Shown: positions 25,038 to 33,851 of the stretch, one piece after another
Layout: each line of letters begins with the position of its first letter
How positions within the stretch are numbered: position 1 is the stretch's first letter
NCBI GenBank assembly: GCA_947258975.1
Contig: CAMYKK010000009.1
Span: 91,081-155,080, forward strand
Direction: 5' to 3'
DNA from: an uncultured Gammaproteobacteria bacterium
Lineage (GTDB): Bacteria > Pseudomonadota > Gammaproteobacteria > Arenicellales > JAANXG01
Length of the DNA: 64,000 nucleotides
Notes under the pieces: model-generated
Told to the model about the DNA's origin: nothing
The model's database searches: none
Seen by the model: only the letters and a program-made list of their open reading frames with translations
Program-made: the position numbers and the translations under genes

Positions 25038-27662
25038 TTAATGATATAGCTGCGTATGCGGCAAGTAGATATGAAAACAACTGCCCTGTCCGAGATGACT
25101 CTCCAATTCTATGGTTCCGTGATGTCTCTCGATAACAGTTTTCACGAACGCTAGTCCCAGACCACTTCCATATTCGTGCTGATGTTCTTCTCGTTCAATA
25201 CGTTTGAACCGTGCGAATAACTTTGGGCGGTCGTCTTCCGCAATACCATAGCCGGTATCTTTCACCCAGCAATGCAGCCGCCCGTCAACAAGTTCAATTC
25301 CCAACGTGACCTGGGCACTCTTGGGGCTGTACTTAATCGCATTGGTAAGCAGATTCATGAGCGCTCGTTCCAACAGCGCCGCATCGCCAACCAACACCGC
25401 AGCTGATGGTAGTTCCTTTGTGAGCCGGATCTGTTTGGCCGTGGCCTGTGCCTCGACCGCATCGAATGCGCTTAACGCGGCCTTGACCATATCCACTTCG
25501 CCAAACGACGTCGATTCGGCGCTCTCTGCGCGCGTAAGGTACAAAAAATCGTCCGCGAGCTTTAGCGTGCGACGCGCATTATGCTCTATGTTTTTAATAT
25601 ATTTCGGGTCTTCCAGTTTTTCGGGTTTGAGTTTGGCTATATCGATTACCGCCAGGATTGATGTGAGCGGTGTACGTAAATCGTGAGACAGAAATGCCAT
25701 CAACGCTCTGCGGCGGCGTTCACTTTCTCTCAAAGCAGTGACATCGGCGAGGTTTACGAGCACACCGCTGAGATTATCTTGTTCGTAATCGAATGGCGAC
25801 ACTTGCACCAGCAGATCCTGCCCCCCCGGCCCCCGGGCTGCAACTTGTACTGTCTCCCCGTCCAAGAGCACGCTCTGCAATACTTGCGGCAGCGTGTCCT
25901 CAGAGGTGATTTCCAACCTGTCGAGCAAATCTGTCAACGATTCTTCAATATCTTCGTCCTGGGCCATGGACATGTAATCCCTGGCGCGTGAATTACTCAT
26001 CAAAATACGCCCCACCGCGTCAGACACCACAACGCCATGCGCCAATTGCGCCAACGTGTCAGTAATGAACTGGCGTAACGATCGGAGCCGCTCTGTCGCG
26101 GCCTGGACCTGCATGATCCGCGACTGCACAAATTCAACCGGGCTCCTTGGGGTCTTGGCATCGGGCAACTCGCAGTTTGCCGCCAGCGATGCCAATAAGC
26201 GCTGTTCACCAGCCGTGGGCGGTGATTCGCCGCTCCAGTGTATTCCCAACCTCCAGACCTCCCCTCTGCGGCGCAACGCGGTCCAGATAGCCGGAAGCCG
26301 GACGCTCCAGTTTCCGATACGAGGCGGTTCCACGAACACTCGCGGCGGTTCGCCCCAACTCGCCTTTACCCGATCAGTCTCATCCATCAGCACACAACCG
26401 CCTAGCGGCATGATCTGGCCGAGAAATTCCACCATGCGGGTAACGTCGGATTGTTCATGGCTCCGGGTGATCGTCCGTTCTTCGTGCAGCCGAATCAGTT
26501 CCTGATTTAGATACCGCACTGTTTGCACCAACCGTCGCCAACTCCATACTAAATAACCAATGGTCACCACTACCCAGGTCTCCACCGGCGGGTACCACAG
26601 CTGAAACCCGCGGAGCAAACCCACACAAACAACCAGAGTCGCCAACACGACGCCTATCCAAACCGCCAGTGACCATCTGGGCACGCGCGAATACAGCACC
26701 ACTGGCGTCAACACGAACAACACGGTAAGCACCATGCGCCATGGGGTCGCCAACGGAAGAATCGCCAAACCGCGGCGTAGCGTATCGAACTCATTGGCGA
26801 CGATCTCCACCCCTGGCATTGGCTGGCGATCGCCGGAGACCGGCGTTGGCAACAGATCGCCCAGACCGGCGGCCGTAGCGCCAACCAACACAAATTTATC
26901 TGTAAACAGATCGGCGGACACCCGATCACGCAACACATCCACATAAGACACCCTGGGGAAATGTCCCGGCGGACCCGCGTAGGCAATCCAAATCTGATAA
27001 TCCCTTGTCCACTTATACGGTGAGGCATTAGCGGATGCCGGGTTTCTCAGCCCAGGCAGGTCGTTCCAGCCACCGGGTACCGCCAGTTCCAGCATCGCCA
27101 GGGCGAAGCTCGGCCAATGGGGATCGCTCAGCCCGGCCCGCAGGTACGCGCTGCGCGTAATCGCATCGAGATCAAGTTGTCGATCCACATGTCCGAGTTT
27201 CGCGGCGGCGGAGGACAGCTCCGGTATCGGGAGAAGCTCAATCAACTGTCCTCCTAAGCGGGTGCGACCATTAACAACCGGGAGAACGACGCGACCGTTA
27301 TCACTCACTGCCTTGGCAAGCCGTTGATCATCCCCGGCGGCGCTTGCATCCGGCTCCGCGAACATGACGTCCAATCCTATCACCCGCGGCGACGCGCGGG
27401 TCAGCTTCTCCAGCAACTCAACATGAGTTGACCGTGGCCAAGGCCATCGGCCCAGTTCATCAAGGCTTTGCTCGTCGATGGCTACGATGACAACGTCACC
27501 AGCGGGCGCTCGCTGCCAATACTGGATTTGCAGGTCGTATACGACCTGATCCCACTTCCATAGGTAATCTGAGGTATCCAGCAGCAACGCCAGCGCGACG
27601 AGCGCCAGCGACAGGACGAGTTGTTCGTTGAGCCGCCAGCCCTGGAAAACCTTGGCAATCAC
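25038..27662 (-). CDS. CHASE2 sensor histidine kinase
   Basis: The start at GTG 27662 overlaps the stop of the preceding LysM-FecR gene as GTGA; an ATG at 27710 is an alternative. The product of about 874 residues has a CHASE2 extracytoplasmic domain (DLQIQYWQRAPAGDVVIVAIDEQSLDELGRWPW onward) bounded by hydrophobic segments, with three more around residues 310-390. A PAS-like region follows (AHGVVVSDAVGRILMSNSRA). The kinase core has the phosphoacceptor His in FLSHDLRTPLTSI, the N box LLTNAIKYSPK, and the G boxes DTGYGIAEDD and GSGLGLAFVK. It should autophosphorylate in response to an external signal. No receiver is fused. Confidence 0.93.
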   Translation of the reverse strand: MIAKVFQGWRLNEQLVLSLALVALALLLDTSDYLWKWDQVVYDLQIQYWQRAPAGDVVIVAIDEQSLDELGRWPWPRSTHVELLEKLTRASPRVIGLDVMFAEPDASAAGDDQRLAKAVSDNGRVVLPVVNGRTRLGGQLIELLPIPELSSAAAKLGHVDRQLDLDAITRSAYLRAGLSDPHWPSFALAMLELAVPGGWNDLPGLRNPASANASPYKWTRDYQIWIAYAGPPGHFPRVSYVDVLRDRVSADLFTDKFVLVGATAAGLGDLLPTPVSGDRQPMPGVEIVANEFDTLRRGLAILPLATPWRMVLTVLFVLTPVVLYSRVPRWSLAVWIGVVLATLVVCVGLLRGFQLWYPPVETWVVVTIGYLVWSWRRLVQTVRYLNQELIRLHEERTITRSHEQSDVTRMVEFLGQIMPLGGCVLMDETDRVKASWGEPPRVFVEPPRIGNWSVRLPAIWTALRRRGEVWRLGIHWSGESPPTAGEQRLLASLAANCELPDAKTPRSPVEFVQSRIMQVQAATERLRSLRQFITDTLAQLAHGVVVSDAVGRILMSNSRARDYMSMAQDEDIEESLTDLLDRLEITSEDTLPQVLQSVLLDGETVQVAARGPGGQDLLVQVSPFDYEQDNLSGVLVNLADVTALRESERRRRALMAFLSHDLRTPLTSILAVIDIAKLKPEKLEDPKYIKNIEHNARRTLKLADDFLYLTRAESAESTSFGEVDMVKAALSAFDAVEAQATAKQIRLTKELPSAAVLVGDAALLERALMNLLTNAIKYSPKSAQVTLGIELVDGRLHCWVKDTGYGIAEDDRPKLFARFKRIEREEHQHEYGSGLGLAFVKTVIERHHGTIELESHLGQGSCFHIYLPHTQLYH

Positions 27663-29311
27663 AAAGCGATGGCAACGAACGCGAGCCAAATCAGCAACGG
27701 TTTCCACCATCCGGTCAGGGGCACATCCACGGTTTGCACCGCGTTATAGGGCCCCTGATAGCCGTTCTGCTCAACGGTGGCGACACGCACGTAGTAACGG
27801 CCCGGCCCCGGCCGGGGAAGCGCGTACGAAGGTTCGCTGACTTTTTCATCGACAAGTAGGTTTTCGAATTCCGAGTCGGTTGCAATCTGAAGACGGTAGC
27901 TTTGTGCGGCTTCGATTCTTGACCACCGAAGGTTAAAGGCATCCTCGGTCAGCTTCGAAGACGCGGCGGCCGGCCCCGGTGGCGGTGGTCGGTAGGTAAA
28001 CGCCTCCACGTCACCATAAGGACCAAGCGCTCCGTCATTGTCGCGTGTCGCGAGCCGCCAGAAGTATTTGCCTGGATCCAGTGGTTCCTGGGGCGTGAAA
28101 GCCGATTGATCTTTCAGTTCCAAATTGATCAGCGGTGCGCCGAAGTCATCGCTCGCGGCCAACTGAAATCGATAACTCCGGGCATGGTGAGGCATGGTCC
28201 AACGGAATTGGGGCTGCGCCGTACGGATGATTGTCTCACCAATTGGCTGTGTGTATATCGGTGGTACCGGACGGGCATCGAGCACAAACTTGTGCAACGC
28301 GTCCAAGCCTTCCAGGCCAACTTCGTCAATGCCGCGAACCTGCAAATAGTAATCACCATCTTTGTCAAGATTGATGCGATCGATTTCGGAACGTGGCACG
28401 GTGCGATCGACGTACAGTGTTTCGAATTTTTCGGTACCGGCAATCCGTACGCGGTAGGCTCGCGCGCCCTTCAAGTCCGGCCAACTGAATTGAATCGACG
28501 ATCGCTCGAGCCAATCGGCCAGCGCCGATACATCGGGTTTCGGCAACAGGCTGCGGGGTGGATCCGGCGGTCTTCCCCGCTTGGACACAACCCCAAACGC
28601 CTCTGGCACGCGGCGGGAACGGCCCTCTCCGGACACCGCGACATTGCCCAACAAAACCTCGGTCCTCGCCACGGGCCGGCCGCTCTCCGCCCGCATACGA
28701 TAGACCGTGCCCCGCACCGCGGACACCGCGGCCGGCGTATGGATCTCGTAACGGCTGGCGGGACCTTGGGCAGGAACCACCTCTGCTTCGACACGGCCGC
28801 GCTGCAGCCGAACTCGTGTGTCGGCCATCCCGGTATCACCCCACGCCGACAGGGTATCCAGAATTACCTCGCTTTCGCTGCGAATAATGAGGCGGGATCC
28901 ATCGGCGAATGTCACCACCACGTTACCGTCCTGGCCCGTCACCACCGAATCTCCCACGGTGAGTATTTGACCCGCCACCAGAGATCGCCCCTGTTTGTCC
29001 TCCCCGACGAATGCCTTGGCGTTGCCCGAAACACTGGTGACGGTGGCCGGCACCGGTTGGATCTTCAACCACCGGATAGGAAATCGGAGCCTGGATCCAG
29101 GCTGCAGGTGTTCCGGATCACTGACCTGATTCAATTCCTGCAATCGAGCCGTGTATGCCACGCCTCGGGTGAGATATTTGTCACTCAGATTCCACAAATT
29201 GTCGCCGGGCCGAACTGTGTACATATAGTCTTCGGCCGACGCAGGTAGAGCAGCAATGACCATCGCCACCAGTGCGATGACGACGCTGACCCTATTTGAC
29301 ACGCCCCTCAT
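27659..29311 (-). CDS. LysM and FecR domain exported protein with fibronectin-like repeats
   Basis: The start at ATG 29311 follows a GGGAG site; 29335 is a weaker option. A signal peptide ends near residue 27 (ALPASAED). A LysM domain follows (YTVRPGDNLWNLSDKYL, peptidoglycan binding), then a FecR-like domain (about 110-220, VGDSVVTGQDGNVVVTFADGSRLIIRSESEV and AAVSAVRGTVYRM), and at least three repeats of beta-sandwich type with W-x-x-A-x-x-Y-R motifs (FSWPDLKGARAYRVRIA; FRWTMPHHARSYRFQLA; LRWSRIEAAQSYRLQIA). A C-terminal hydrophobic segment completes it. The overlap with the CHASE2 kinase gene, seen widely between CHASE2 and FecR families, suggests it presents or modulates the kinase signal in the periplasm. 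Confidence 0.9.
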   Translation of the reverse strand: MRGVSNRVSVVIALVAMVIAALPASAEDYMYTVRPGDNLWNLSDKYLTRGVAYTARLQELNQVSDPEHLQPGSRLRFPIRWLKIQPVPATVTSVSGNAKAFVGEDKQGRSLVAGQILTVGDSVVTGQDGNVVVTFADGSRLIIRSESEVILDTLSAWGDTGMADTRVRLQRGRVEAEVVPAQGPASRYEIHTPAAVSAVRGTVYRMRAESGRPVARTEVLLGNVAVSGEGRSRRVPEAFGVVSKRGRPPDPPRSLLPKPDVSALADWLERSSIQFSWPDLKGARAYRVRIAGTEKFETLYVDRTVPRSEIDRINLDKDGDYYLQVRGIDEVGLEGLDALHKFVLDARPVPPIYTQPIGETIIRTAQPQFRWTMPHHARSYRFQLAASDDFGAPLINLELKDQSAFTPQEPLDPGKYFWRLATRDNDGALGPYGDVEAFTYRPPPPGPAAASSKLTEDAFNLRWSRIEAAQSYRLQIATDSEFENLLVDEKVSEPSYALPRPGPGRYYVRVATVEQNGYQGPYNAVQTVDVPLTGWWKPLLIWLAFVAIAL

Positions 29312-29773
29312 GTATCGTTCTCCCGCCGGTAACATTCAACGAAACCGCTATGTTGTAAGACACATGTTATGCTTATATCGCCTGATTCTAGCGAATTCTT
29401 CGACTACATACCTCTAATTCAGCATCGCAACCGGTAAGTGATTACAGCGCCGCGAATTATAAACGATCAAAAATAACGAAATTTAACACCCTTGACGTGG
29501 ATTCCGTGCCTCGTATAGGCGGCAATCGCGCATGATCCGGGGTATTGATTGATCTGCAGGTGCGTATATCCGTCGCTCCACTTGACTTGACAAGCATACA
29601 CCCGGCGCGGGCGATCATCTCGTCAATGCGGTTTGCAAAGGCCGGTTGTGTGAAACTTTCATTACGTCGATGCTTGCGTCATAGGGTGCGACTTCACCGC
29701 GCCTCGCGCTCGACACATTAATGCCCTACGATTGTAGGTCGCAGCACACATCCCCAACGAGAGAATCTAATCC
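29312..29773. other. Intergenic region between the divergent FecR and dodecin genes
   Basis: About 460 bases with no gene that can be supported. It must contain promoters for both directions. TTGACTTGACAAG at 29582-29594 resembles a -35 element, but no -10 at proper spacing was found. Confidence 0.35.
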
Positions 29774-29983
29774 ATGACCGACCACGTATACAAAAAACTC
29801 GAACTCACCGGATCGTCGACGACAGGAATCGAGGGCGCCGTCAGCAATGCCATCGCGAAAGCCGCAAAAACCATCCACAACATGCGGTGGTTCGAGATTA
29901 GCGAGATCCGTGGCGAGATCGACGACGGGGCGATAGCCCATTGGCAAGTATCGATCAAGATCGGCTTTACCCTCGACGACTGA
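29774..29983 (+). CDS. Dodecin family flavin-binding protein
   Basis: The 69-residue product has the full dodecin pattern: VYKKLELTGSS, AVSNAIAKAAKTI, the flavin-stacking Trp in MRWFEISEIRGEI, and HWQVSIKIGFTL. Dodecins form hollow dodecamers that store or buffer riboflavin or FMN in the cytoplasm. It is a single gene, with a start preceded by the purine-rich run GAGAGAA. Length is normal for the family. Confidence 0.93.
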   Translation: MTDHVYKKLELTGSSTTGIEGAVSNAIAKAAKTIHNMRWFEISEIRGEIDDGAIAHWQVSIKIGFTLDD

Positions 29984-30118
29984 AACTCAGTTGATCTGGC
30001 GCGCAAGACACAATGCGTGGCGCGATCCGTGCCCACCGCAGGTAAAGCAGAAACATGGCCGTTGTAACACGGTTTCCCTAGTATATACAGCGCGAAAATA
30101 GCGCTTGCAATAGTCAAC

Positions 30119-30139
30119 TCTAATATATTAGAATATTCT
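30119..30139. promoter_or_regulatory. Overlapping palindromes upstream of bacteriohemerythrin
   Basis: TCTAATATATTAGA (30119-30132) is a perfect 14-bp palindrome. It overlaps AGAATATTCT (30130-30139), a second perfect palindrome, within a near-symmetric TTAGAATATTCTTAA. They end about 22 bases before the hemerythrin start. The location is suitable for a repressor or for the promoter itself. An oxygen- or NO-responsive regulator is a guess. Confidence 0.5.
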
Positions 30140-30161
30140 TAATTACCTATGAGGTAAGGCT

Positions 30162-30554
30162 ATGACGCTAATCGAATGGCGGGACGAGCTCCGGGTCGGG
30201 ATTCCGGAAGTTGATGACGATCATCATGCGCTCGTGGACCTCATCAACCGTCTCTACACACAACTCAAGTCAGGTCAGTCCGCCGCCACCATTGTGGATT
30301 TTCTAGGTGAACTATATGCGAGTGTCGCGCGACACTTCGCCGGCGAGGAGGAGATCATGAAAACGCATGAGCACGCGCATTATGAGGAGCACGCAGCCGA
30401 ACACAAGCAGCTGCTCGACGACATCTGCAACATGATTGATGACTATCAAGATGGCGTGCTCAACGACGACCAACAGATGGCTGATCGGCTCGACGACTGG
30501 TTTTGTACGCATTTCAAGACCCAGGACATACGCCTACACGAATTGGCAAAGTAG
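30162..30554 (+). CDS. Bacteriohemerythrin
   Basis: The 130-residue protein has the di-iron ligand set of bacteriohemerythrins: a His in VDDDHHALVDLIN, HFAGEEEIM with His and Glu, HYEEHAAEHKQLL with two His, and HFKTQDIRLHE with His and Asp at the end. It binds O2 reversibly in the cytoplasm and is used for oxygen delivery, sensing or storage. It stands alone, not fused to a chemoreceptor. The start at 30162 is supported by GAGGTAAGG just upstream. Confidence 0.93.
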   Translation: MTLIEWRDELRVGIPEVDDDHHALVDLINRLYTQLKSGQSAATIVDFLGELYASVARHFAGEEEIMKTHEHAHYEEHAAEHKQLLDDICNMIDDYQDGVLNDDQQMADRLDDWFCTHFKTQDIRLHELAK

Positions 30555-30738
30555 GGCACGCACGGGGGTTTGCTGCAAACAACTACTTGCAAGAAATGAT
30601 AGCAACGTTGTTGATCCTATGTGCGTTGTGACGGTCGCTTAATCCACGCCGCATAGGATTTCGCATCGTAGGCCTCGACACTGTAAATGTCAGAAACATG
30701 AGAATAATTATCGATCACCGTACGCGGAGGACAATATT

Positions 30739-31395
30739 GTGGAACCAAAAATAGTGCGCGAATTCCATCAAGCTGCAAGGCACCGGTCACAGCAAACCCC
30801 TCGGATTGCGCTAGTGTTGATCACCGTTGCGGTGCTGTTGAGCGGCTGCGAGAATTCAAACGACGCTCGACAAAGCGCGTCCATTGCATCGAGCGCAACG
30901 ACCACTATCGCGTCCGCCGCCGTACCGAAACAGTTCGTTGATAGTTCCAAACCGACGCGTGAAACAAGCCGTGTCAGTTATCTACAGAGCGCCACTGCGG
31001 ATGGCATCGCCACCATCACAAACATTGACACCGAGGCGGAGCAACTGAGAACGAGCCGGTTATTGCGTCACGCAGACCGCACATCGTCCACCTTCAAGGT
31101 TATCGGGCCACACACAAAAAACGTGGTCGCTTTATATCAATTTTTCGACTCCGCGGGGTGGAACGACTTTCTCGATGGATTGACGCTGAAATCCTGTCCT
31201 GAGCAATACGAGTTTTTTTGCCAAATCCGGGGTGTAATGATGGAATTTTTTGACAAATCGGGGGGCGACGTGAGTACCGTCGTGCAGCTGGCCAGAAATA
31301 TGGATCTTCGAGAGCATTTTTATCACCTCGCTTCTGCCGCCGACATGTACGCACCGCAATATCAGCAGTATTCCCGCCAAGTCGAAAGTAATTAA
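30739..31395 (+). CDS. Hypothetical lipoprotein, first of an exported-protein cluster
   Basis: The start is a GTG with GGAGGA eight bases upstream. The 218-residue product has a longer N-region, a hydrophobic segment and a lipobox VLLSGC near residue 37. The mature part begins with a Ser/Ala-rich linker, followed by a mixed domain with two Cys (KSCPEQYEFFCQIRG) and a C-terminal helical portion. No family recognised. It is followed by two more genes for exported proteins, likely one operon. Confidence 0.68.
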   Translation: MEPKIVREFHQAARHRSQQTPRIALVLITVAVLLSGCENSNDARQSASIASSATTTIASAAVPKQFVDSSKPTRETSRVSYLQSATADGIATITNIDTEAEQLRTSRLLRHADRTSSTFKVIGPHTKNVVALYQFFDSAGWNDFLDGLTLKSCPEQYEFFCQIRGVMMEFFDKSGGDVSTVVQLARNMDLREHFYHLASAADMYAPQYQQYSRQVESN

Positions 31396-31440
31396 ACTGT
31401 AAATACCATTAGGTCTGCACGCTTGTTGTTTGAGGCATCA

Positions 31441-32463
31441 ATGAATCAGTTCACTTCATACGAAAGACGCCACTTCTTCGCGCTCATGTGTTTTCTTGTG
31501 CTCGGCCTTTGGGTTTCTCAAAGTGACGCACAACCGCGGCCACGCGTTAACTTCAATGCAGACGTTATGCCCCCCCGGGAGGCATTTATCAGTTCTGCGG
31601 ACGTACTCGCGAGGGTGGAGCTGCTCAGAGACGAACTGGACCTCATTCGCAGAGAAATTGGCAATCCACCGCCGGTGCGGCTGGAAATCAGTGTCCGTGG
31701 CGCGGCACCGCGGGAAACGTATTTTCACGCGTATACGCTGTCAGATAAGGCTCACAGGTTGGCATTCGAGTTTACCGGTCGTCCGGAACGGCCGCTGGGA
31801 ATTTTACTCAGCGCAGAAACGACACCGGTTAATGTCTACGCGGTGGTTAGTGAGGCATTGGAAAGCATCTTCGACGCAAAGAACGCCCTCGCCATTGCAG
31901 AGACCACGAAAGAAAACCGCTATGACCCGAACACCAATTCGAGCCAGGTCTTGGACGCCATCATTCAAGCGAATCGTGAGTTGAACAATATTCTGTATCA
32001 ACAGTACTCACCGCTGGATGTGTATGAGCAGATTTCCCTATCCGTTAATTTTGCGACACGGCTTCTCGAGCAATTCGCTGGAAGCACGCCGGTCCCTGCG
32101 GCACCCGGGTTGCAACGCCGCAAAAAGCCTGCGGACGTATTTCACCAACTCGTGCGGCTTTTTGAGGATATACACGATATCGCGCGCACATCCGGGGAAT
32201 CCACCTTGGACCTCAAGGTCCGGTCCGCTGCTCCCCACTCTATTACCCCCAGCGACGTCTACGATATGGCAAAAATGGCGCTTGCGGAATTGGCCTATTT
32301 TTACAGTCTTTTGAAGAACCCCGAACCGGTGGATGAACCCCGGTATCCCCGCAATCGTATACTGCCGTCTCACGTCTACCAGCAAGTCGGCGTGCTCAAG
32401 GCGCAGTTAGCGCAATTGAAAACATTCGCCGCTGAGCATCCCGATTGGTTGCAAAGCAAATGA
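31441..32463 (+). CDS. Exported protein built from seven short helical repeats
   Basis: The start at ATG 31441 has GAGG six bases upstream; 31423 (TTG) is an alternative. A signal peptide ends about residue 31. The remainder contains seven variants of one unit with consensus (S/T/K)P-x-(D/N/H)-V-(Y/F)-x-x-(V/I)-x-x-(A/L): SSADVLARVELLRDEL, TPVNVYAVVSEALESI, NSSQVLDAIIQANREL, SPLDVYEQISLSV, KPADVFHQLVRLFEDI, TPSDVYDMAKMALAEL and LPSHVYQQVGVLKAQL, spaced 40-60 residues apart. The units look like capped helices, so a periplasmic alpha-solenoid scaffold is likely. I know no named family for it. Confidence 0.75.
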   Translation: MNQFTSYERRHFFALMCFLVLGLWVSQSDAQPRPRVNFNADVMPPREAFISSADVLARVELLRDELDLIRREIGNPPPVRLEISVRGAAPRETYFHAYTLSDKAHRLAFEFTGRPERPLGILLSAETTPVNVYAVVSEALESIFDAKNALAIAETTKENRYDPNTNSSQVLDAIIQANRELNNILYQQYSPLDVYEQISLSVNFATRLLEQFAGSTPVPAAPGLQRRKKPADVFHQLVRLFEDIHDIARTSGESTLDLKVRSAAPHSITPSDVYDMAKMALAELAYFYSLLKNPEPVDEPRYPRNRILPSHVYQQVGVLKAQLAQLKTFAAEHPDWLQSK

Positions 32464-32498
32464 CTATCTCTGAGAGGACGCAGCGAAAAGAGACTGCA

Positions 32499-33029
32499 AT
32501 GAAGCCTGATTGTCGCGTTACCAGCGCCCTTTTTCTCGTCGGTATCACGCTGTTTGCCGCCGGCACGCACGCGGTGTGGGCGGCATCGCCCTTGATGTCC
32601 CAAGCCTGGGCGGCGCAGGCCTGCAACGCCTGGAACGCCGAACCGCTATTGACGGATGGTCTGACCGAGTCTGAGTGGATACAAAATGATGCTGACCGCG
32701 GATACAAAATCATTCAACTCTATCGCTCGGATTGCCACCAGAGCCCGCGTGTGCAAATACGTATCAGCCGTGTAAATGATATGGCGAAATGCGTGTATGG
32801 TGGCGGTGTAGACAAGCAGTTGGATCTGGAAGTCGATTACATCATGTACGCTGACACCGCTCGCTGGACCGAAATGGGCCGCGGTGAGTATGGTCCAATG
32901 CGCGGTATGTTGTTTGGACGTCTAAAGTTCGAGGGACCGAAATGGGAAGCAATGAAAAATATGGGTCCGTTTCGAAAGTTTCTGTTGCTGACTGGGAAAG
33001 TTCCCAGTAATGTTGACAGCTGCCCGTAA
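32499..33029 (+). CDS. Exported SCP2-like protein of unknown function
   Basis: From ATG 32499 the product has a signal peptide ending in HAVWA and about 150 mature residues. The pattern of an N-terminal helix with Cys (AQACNAWNAEP), strands (RVQIRISRV, KQLDLEVDYIMYAD) and a final GMLFGRLKFEGPKWEAMKNMGPFRKFLLLTG resembles the SCP2 sterol-carrier fold, which holds a lipid in a hydrophobic tunnel. An ATG at 32460 overlaps the previous stop and is possible but puts 13 charged residues before the signal. It is the last gene of the exported cluster. The fold call is moderate. Confidence 0.65.
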   Translation: MKPDCRVTSALFLVGITLFAAGTHAVWAASPLMSQAWAAQACNAWNAEPLLTDGLTESEWIQNDADRGYKIIQLYRSDCHQSPRVQIRISRVNDMAKCVYGGGVDKQLDLEVDYIMYADTARWTEMGRGEYGPMRGMLFGRLKFEGPKWEAMKNMGPFRKFLLLTGKVPSNVDSCP

Positions 33030-33156
33030 AATCGACTTTCAATAAAACTCGAATTTCGCCTGACAGCGCTGCGGTGGTGTCGTGAGCCTACCAGCTGGAC
33101 AGGAAGGATTTGTTCTCCTCTCCGGTTTGTGTTCTTGGCGATGTATCCTGTCAATT

Positions 33157-33286
33157 CGATCGCGGCTGCAAGCCGCTCCCACATGGAGGATTCTTACAAT
33201 CCGTGGGGAGCCTAACAATCTGTCGTGGACCTTAACAACCTGTGGGAGGCCTTAACAACCTGTGGGAGAGCCTTGCAGGCTCGATT
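33157..33286. repeat. REP-type inverted pair (REPIN-like) around a tandem array
   Basis: The left copy CGCGGCTGCAAGCCGCTCCCAC (33161-33182) and the right copy GTGGGAGAGCCTTGCAGGCTCGA (33262-33284) are inverted relative to each other. Each has a small stem (CGGCTGCAAGCCG, AGCCTTGCAGGCT) next to GTGGGAG, as in the REP elements common in gammaproteobacterial genomes. They lie in the gap after the exported-protein cluster. No RAYT transposase gene is nearby. Role could be mRNA stability or gyrase/IHF binding, both inferred from other REP families. Confidence 0.7.
33180..33279. repeat. Five degenerate 20-bp tandem repeats
   Basis: Units at 33180, 33200, 33220, 33240 and 33260 align with a period of exactly 20 and consensus CTGTGGGAGgCcTTAACAAC. 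The second-last unit differs little from consensus; the first is the most diverged. The GTGGGAG head is shared with the flanking REP copies, so the array looks like a local expansion of REP-derived sequence. Not transcribed as a gene by any evidence seen. Confidence 0.72.
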
Positions 33287-33348
33287 AACCAACAAGATGC
33301 ATCGTTGTCCGTGGCTTTCGATTGCACTTCCTTACGGATCAATACCGG

Positions 33349-33801
33349 TCAAGCCCAAAGATCGCGCCCCATACGGATAGCGGATTCATGTCCAGAATAA
33401 TAACCGGGAACAACGCCGGTTTTCCTGTATCCGAGTTTTTCGTAGAATGCCAGTGCACACTTGTTGTTGGCACGTAATTCCAAATAGATCATCGGTGTTC
33501 CCGCAACAAGGGCAGAATCCTCCAACCATCCCATCAATCGCCGCCCTACACCCCGGCGTCGATAGGCCGGTTTTACGGCCAGAAGCTTCAGATGAGCTTC
33601 CGCATCAGCGCATGACATTACCGCGAATCCAATCGGCTGGGCCGCAACTGTTGCTATCAACACTACCGAATTTCCGTCTTGGATGTGCCTGGAAATTCGT
33701 CCGGTTGCCCATTACATATAAGATGTGGCTCCAGGATCAAGTTTAAATGACTTTTGGCTCGCTGTTAGATGATCGATGCTAGCGTAATTGCTCGCCTTGA
33801 C
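33349..33801 (-). pseudogene. GNAT N-acetyltransferase interrupted by an in-frame stop
   Basis: The downstream 104 residues from GTG 33663 form a clear RimI-like GNAT core: HLKLLAVKPAYRRRGVGRRLM (acetyl-CoA loop) and YLELRANNKCALAFYEKLGYRKTG. In the same frame upstream are WATGRISRHIQDGNSVVL and, past a TAA at 33724-33726, VKASNYASIDHLTASQKSFKLD, which matches the N-terminal strand and helix of full GNAT proteins of this group. No usable start precedes this part. The gene is therefore most likely broken in its first third, though a short product from 33663 could be translated. The acetyl-CoA site remains complete. Confidence 0.55.
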
Positions 33802-33851
33802 TTATGTTATGGATCTTCTCAGATTGATCTTTCGGTCCTAGACTTAGTTCC

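Noticed and set aside
28106..29248. Long plus-strand ORF of 380 codons inside the FecR gene
   Set aside because: It is the antisense shadow of the LysM-FecR coding sequence, which has clear domains.
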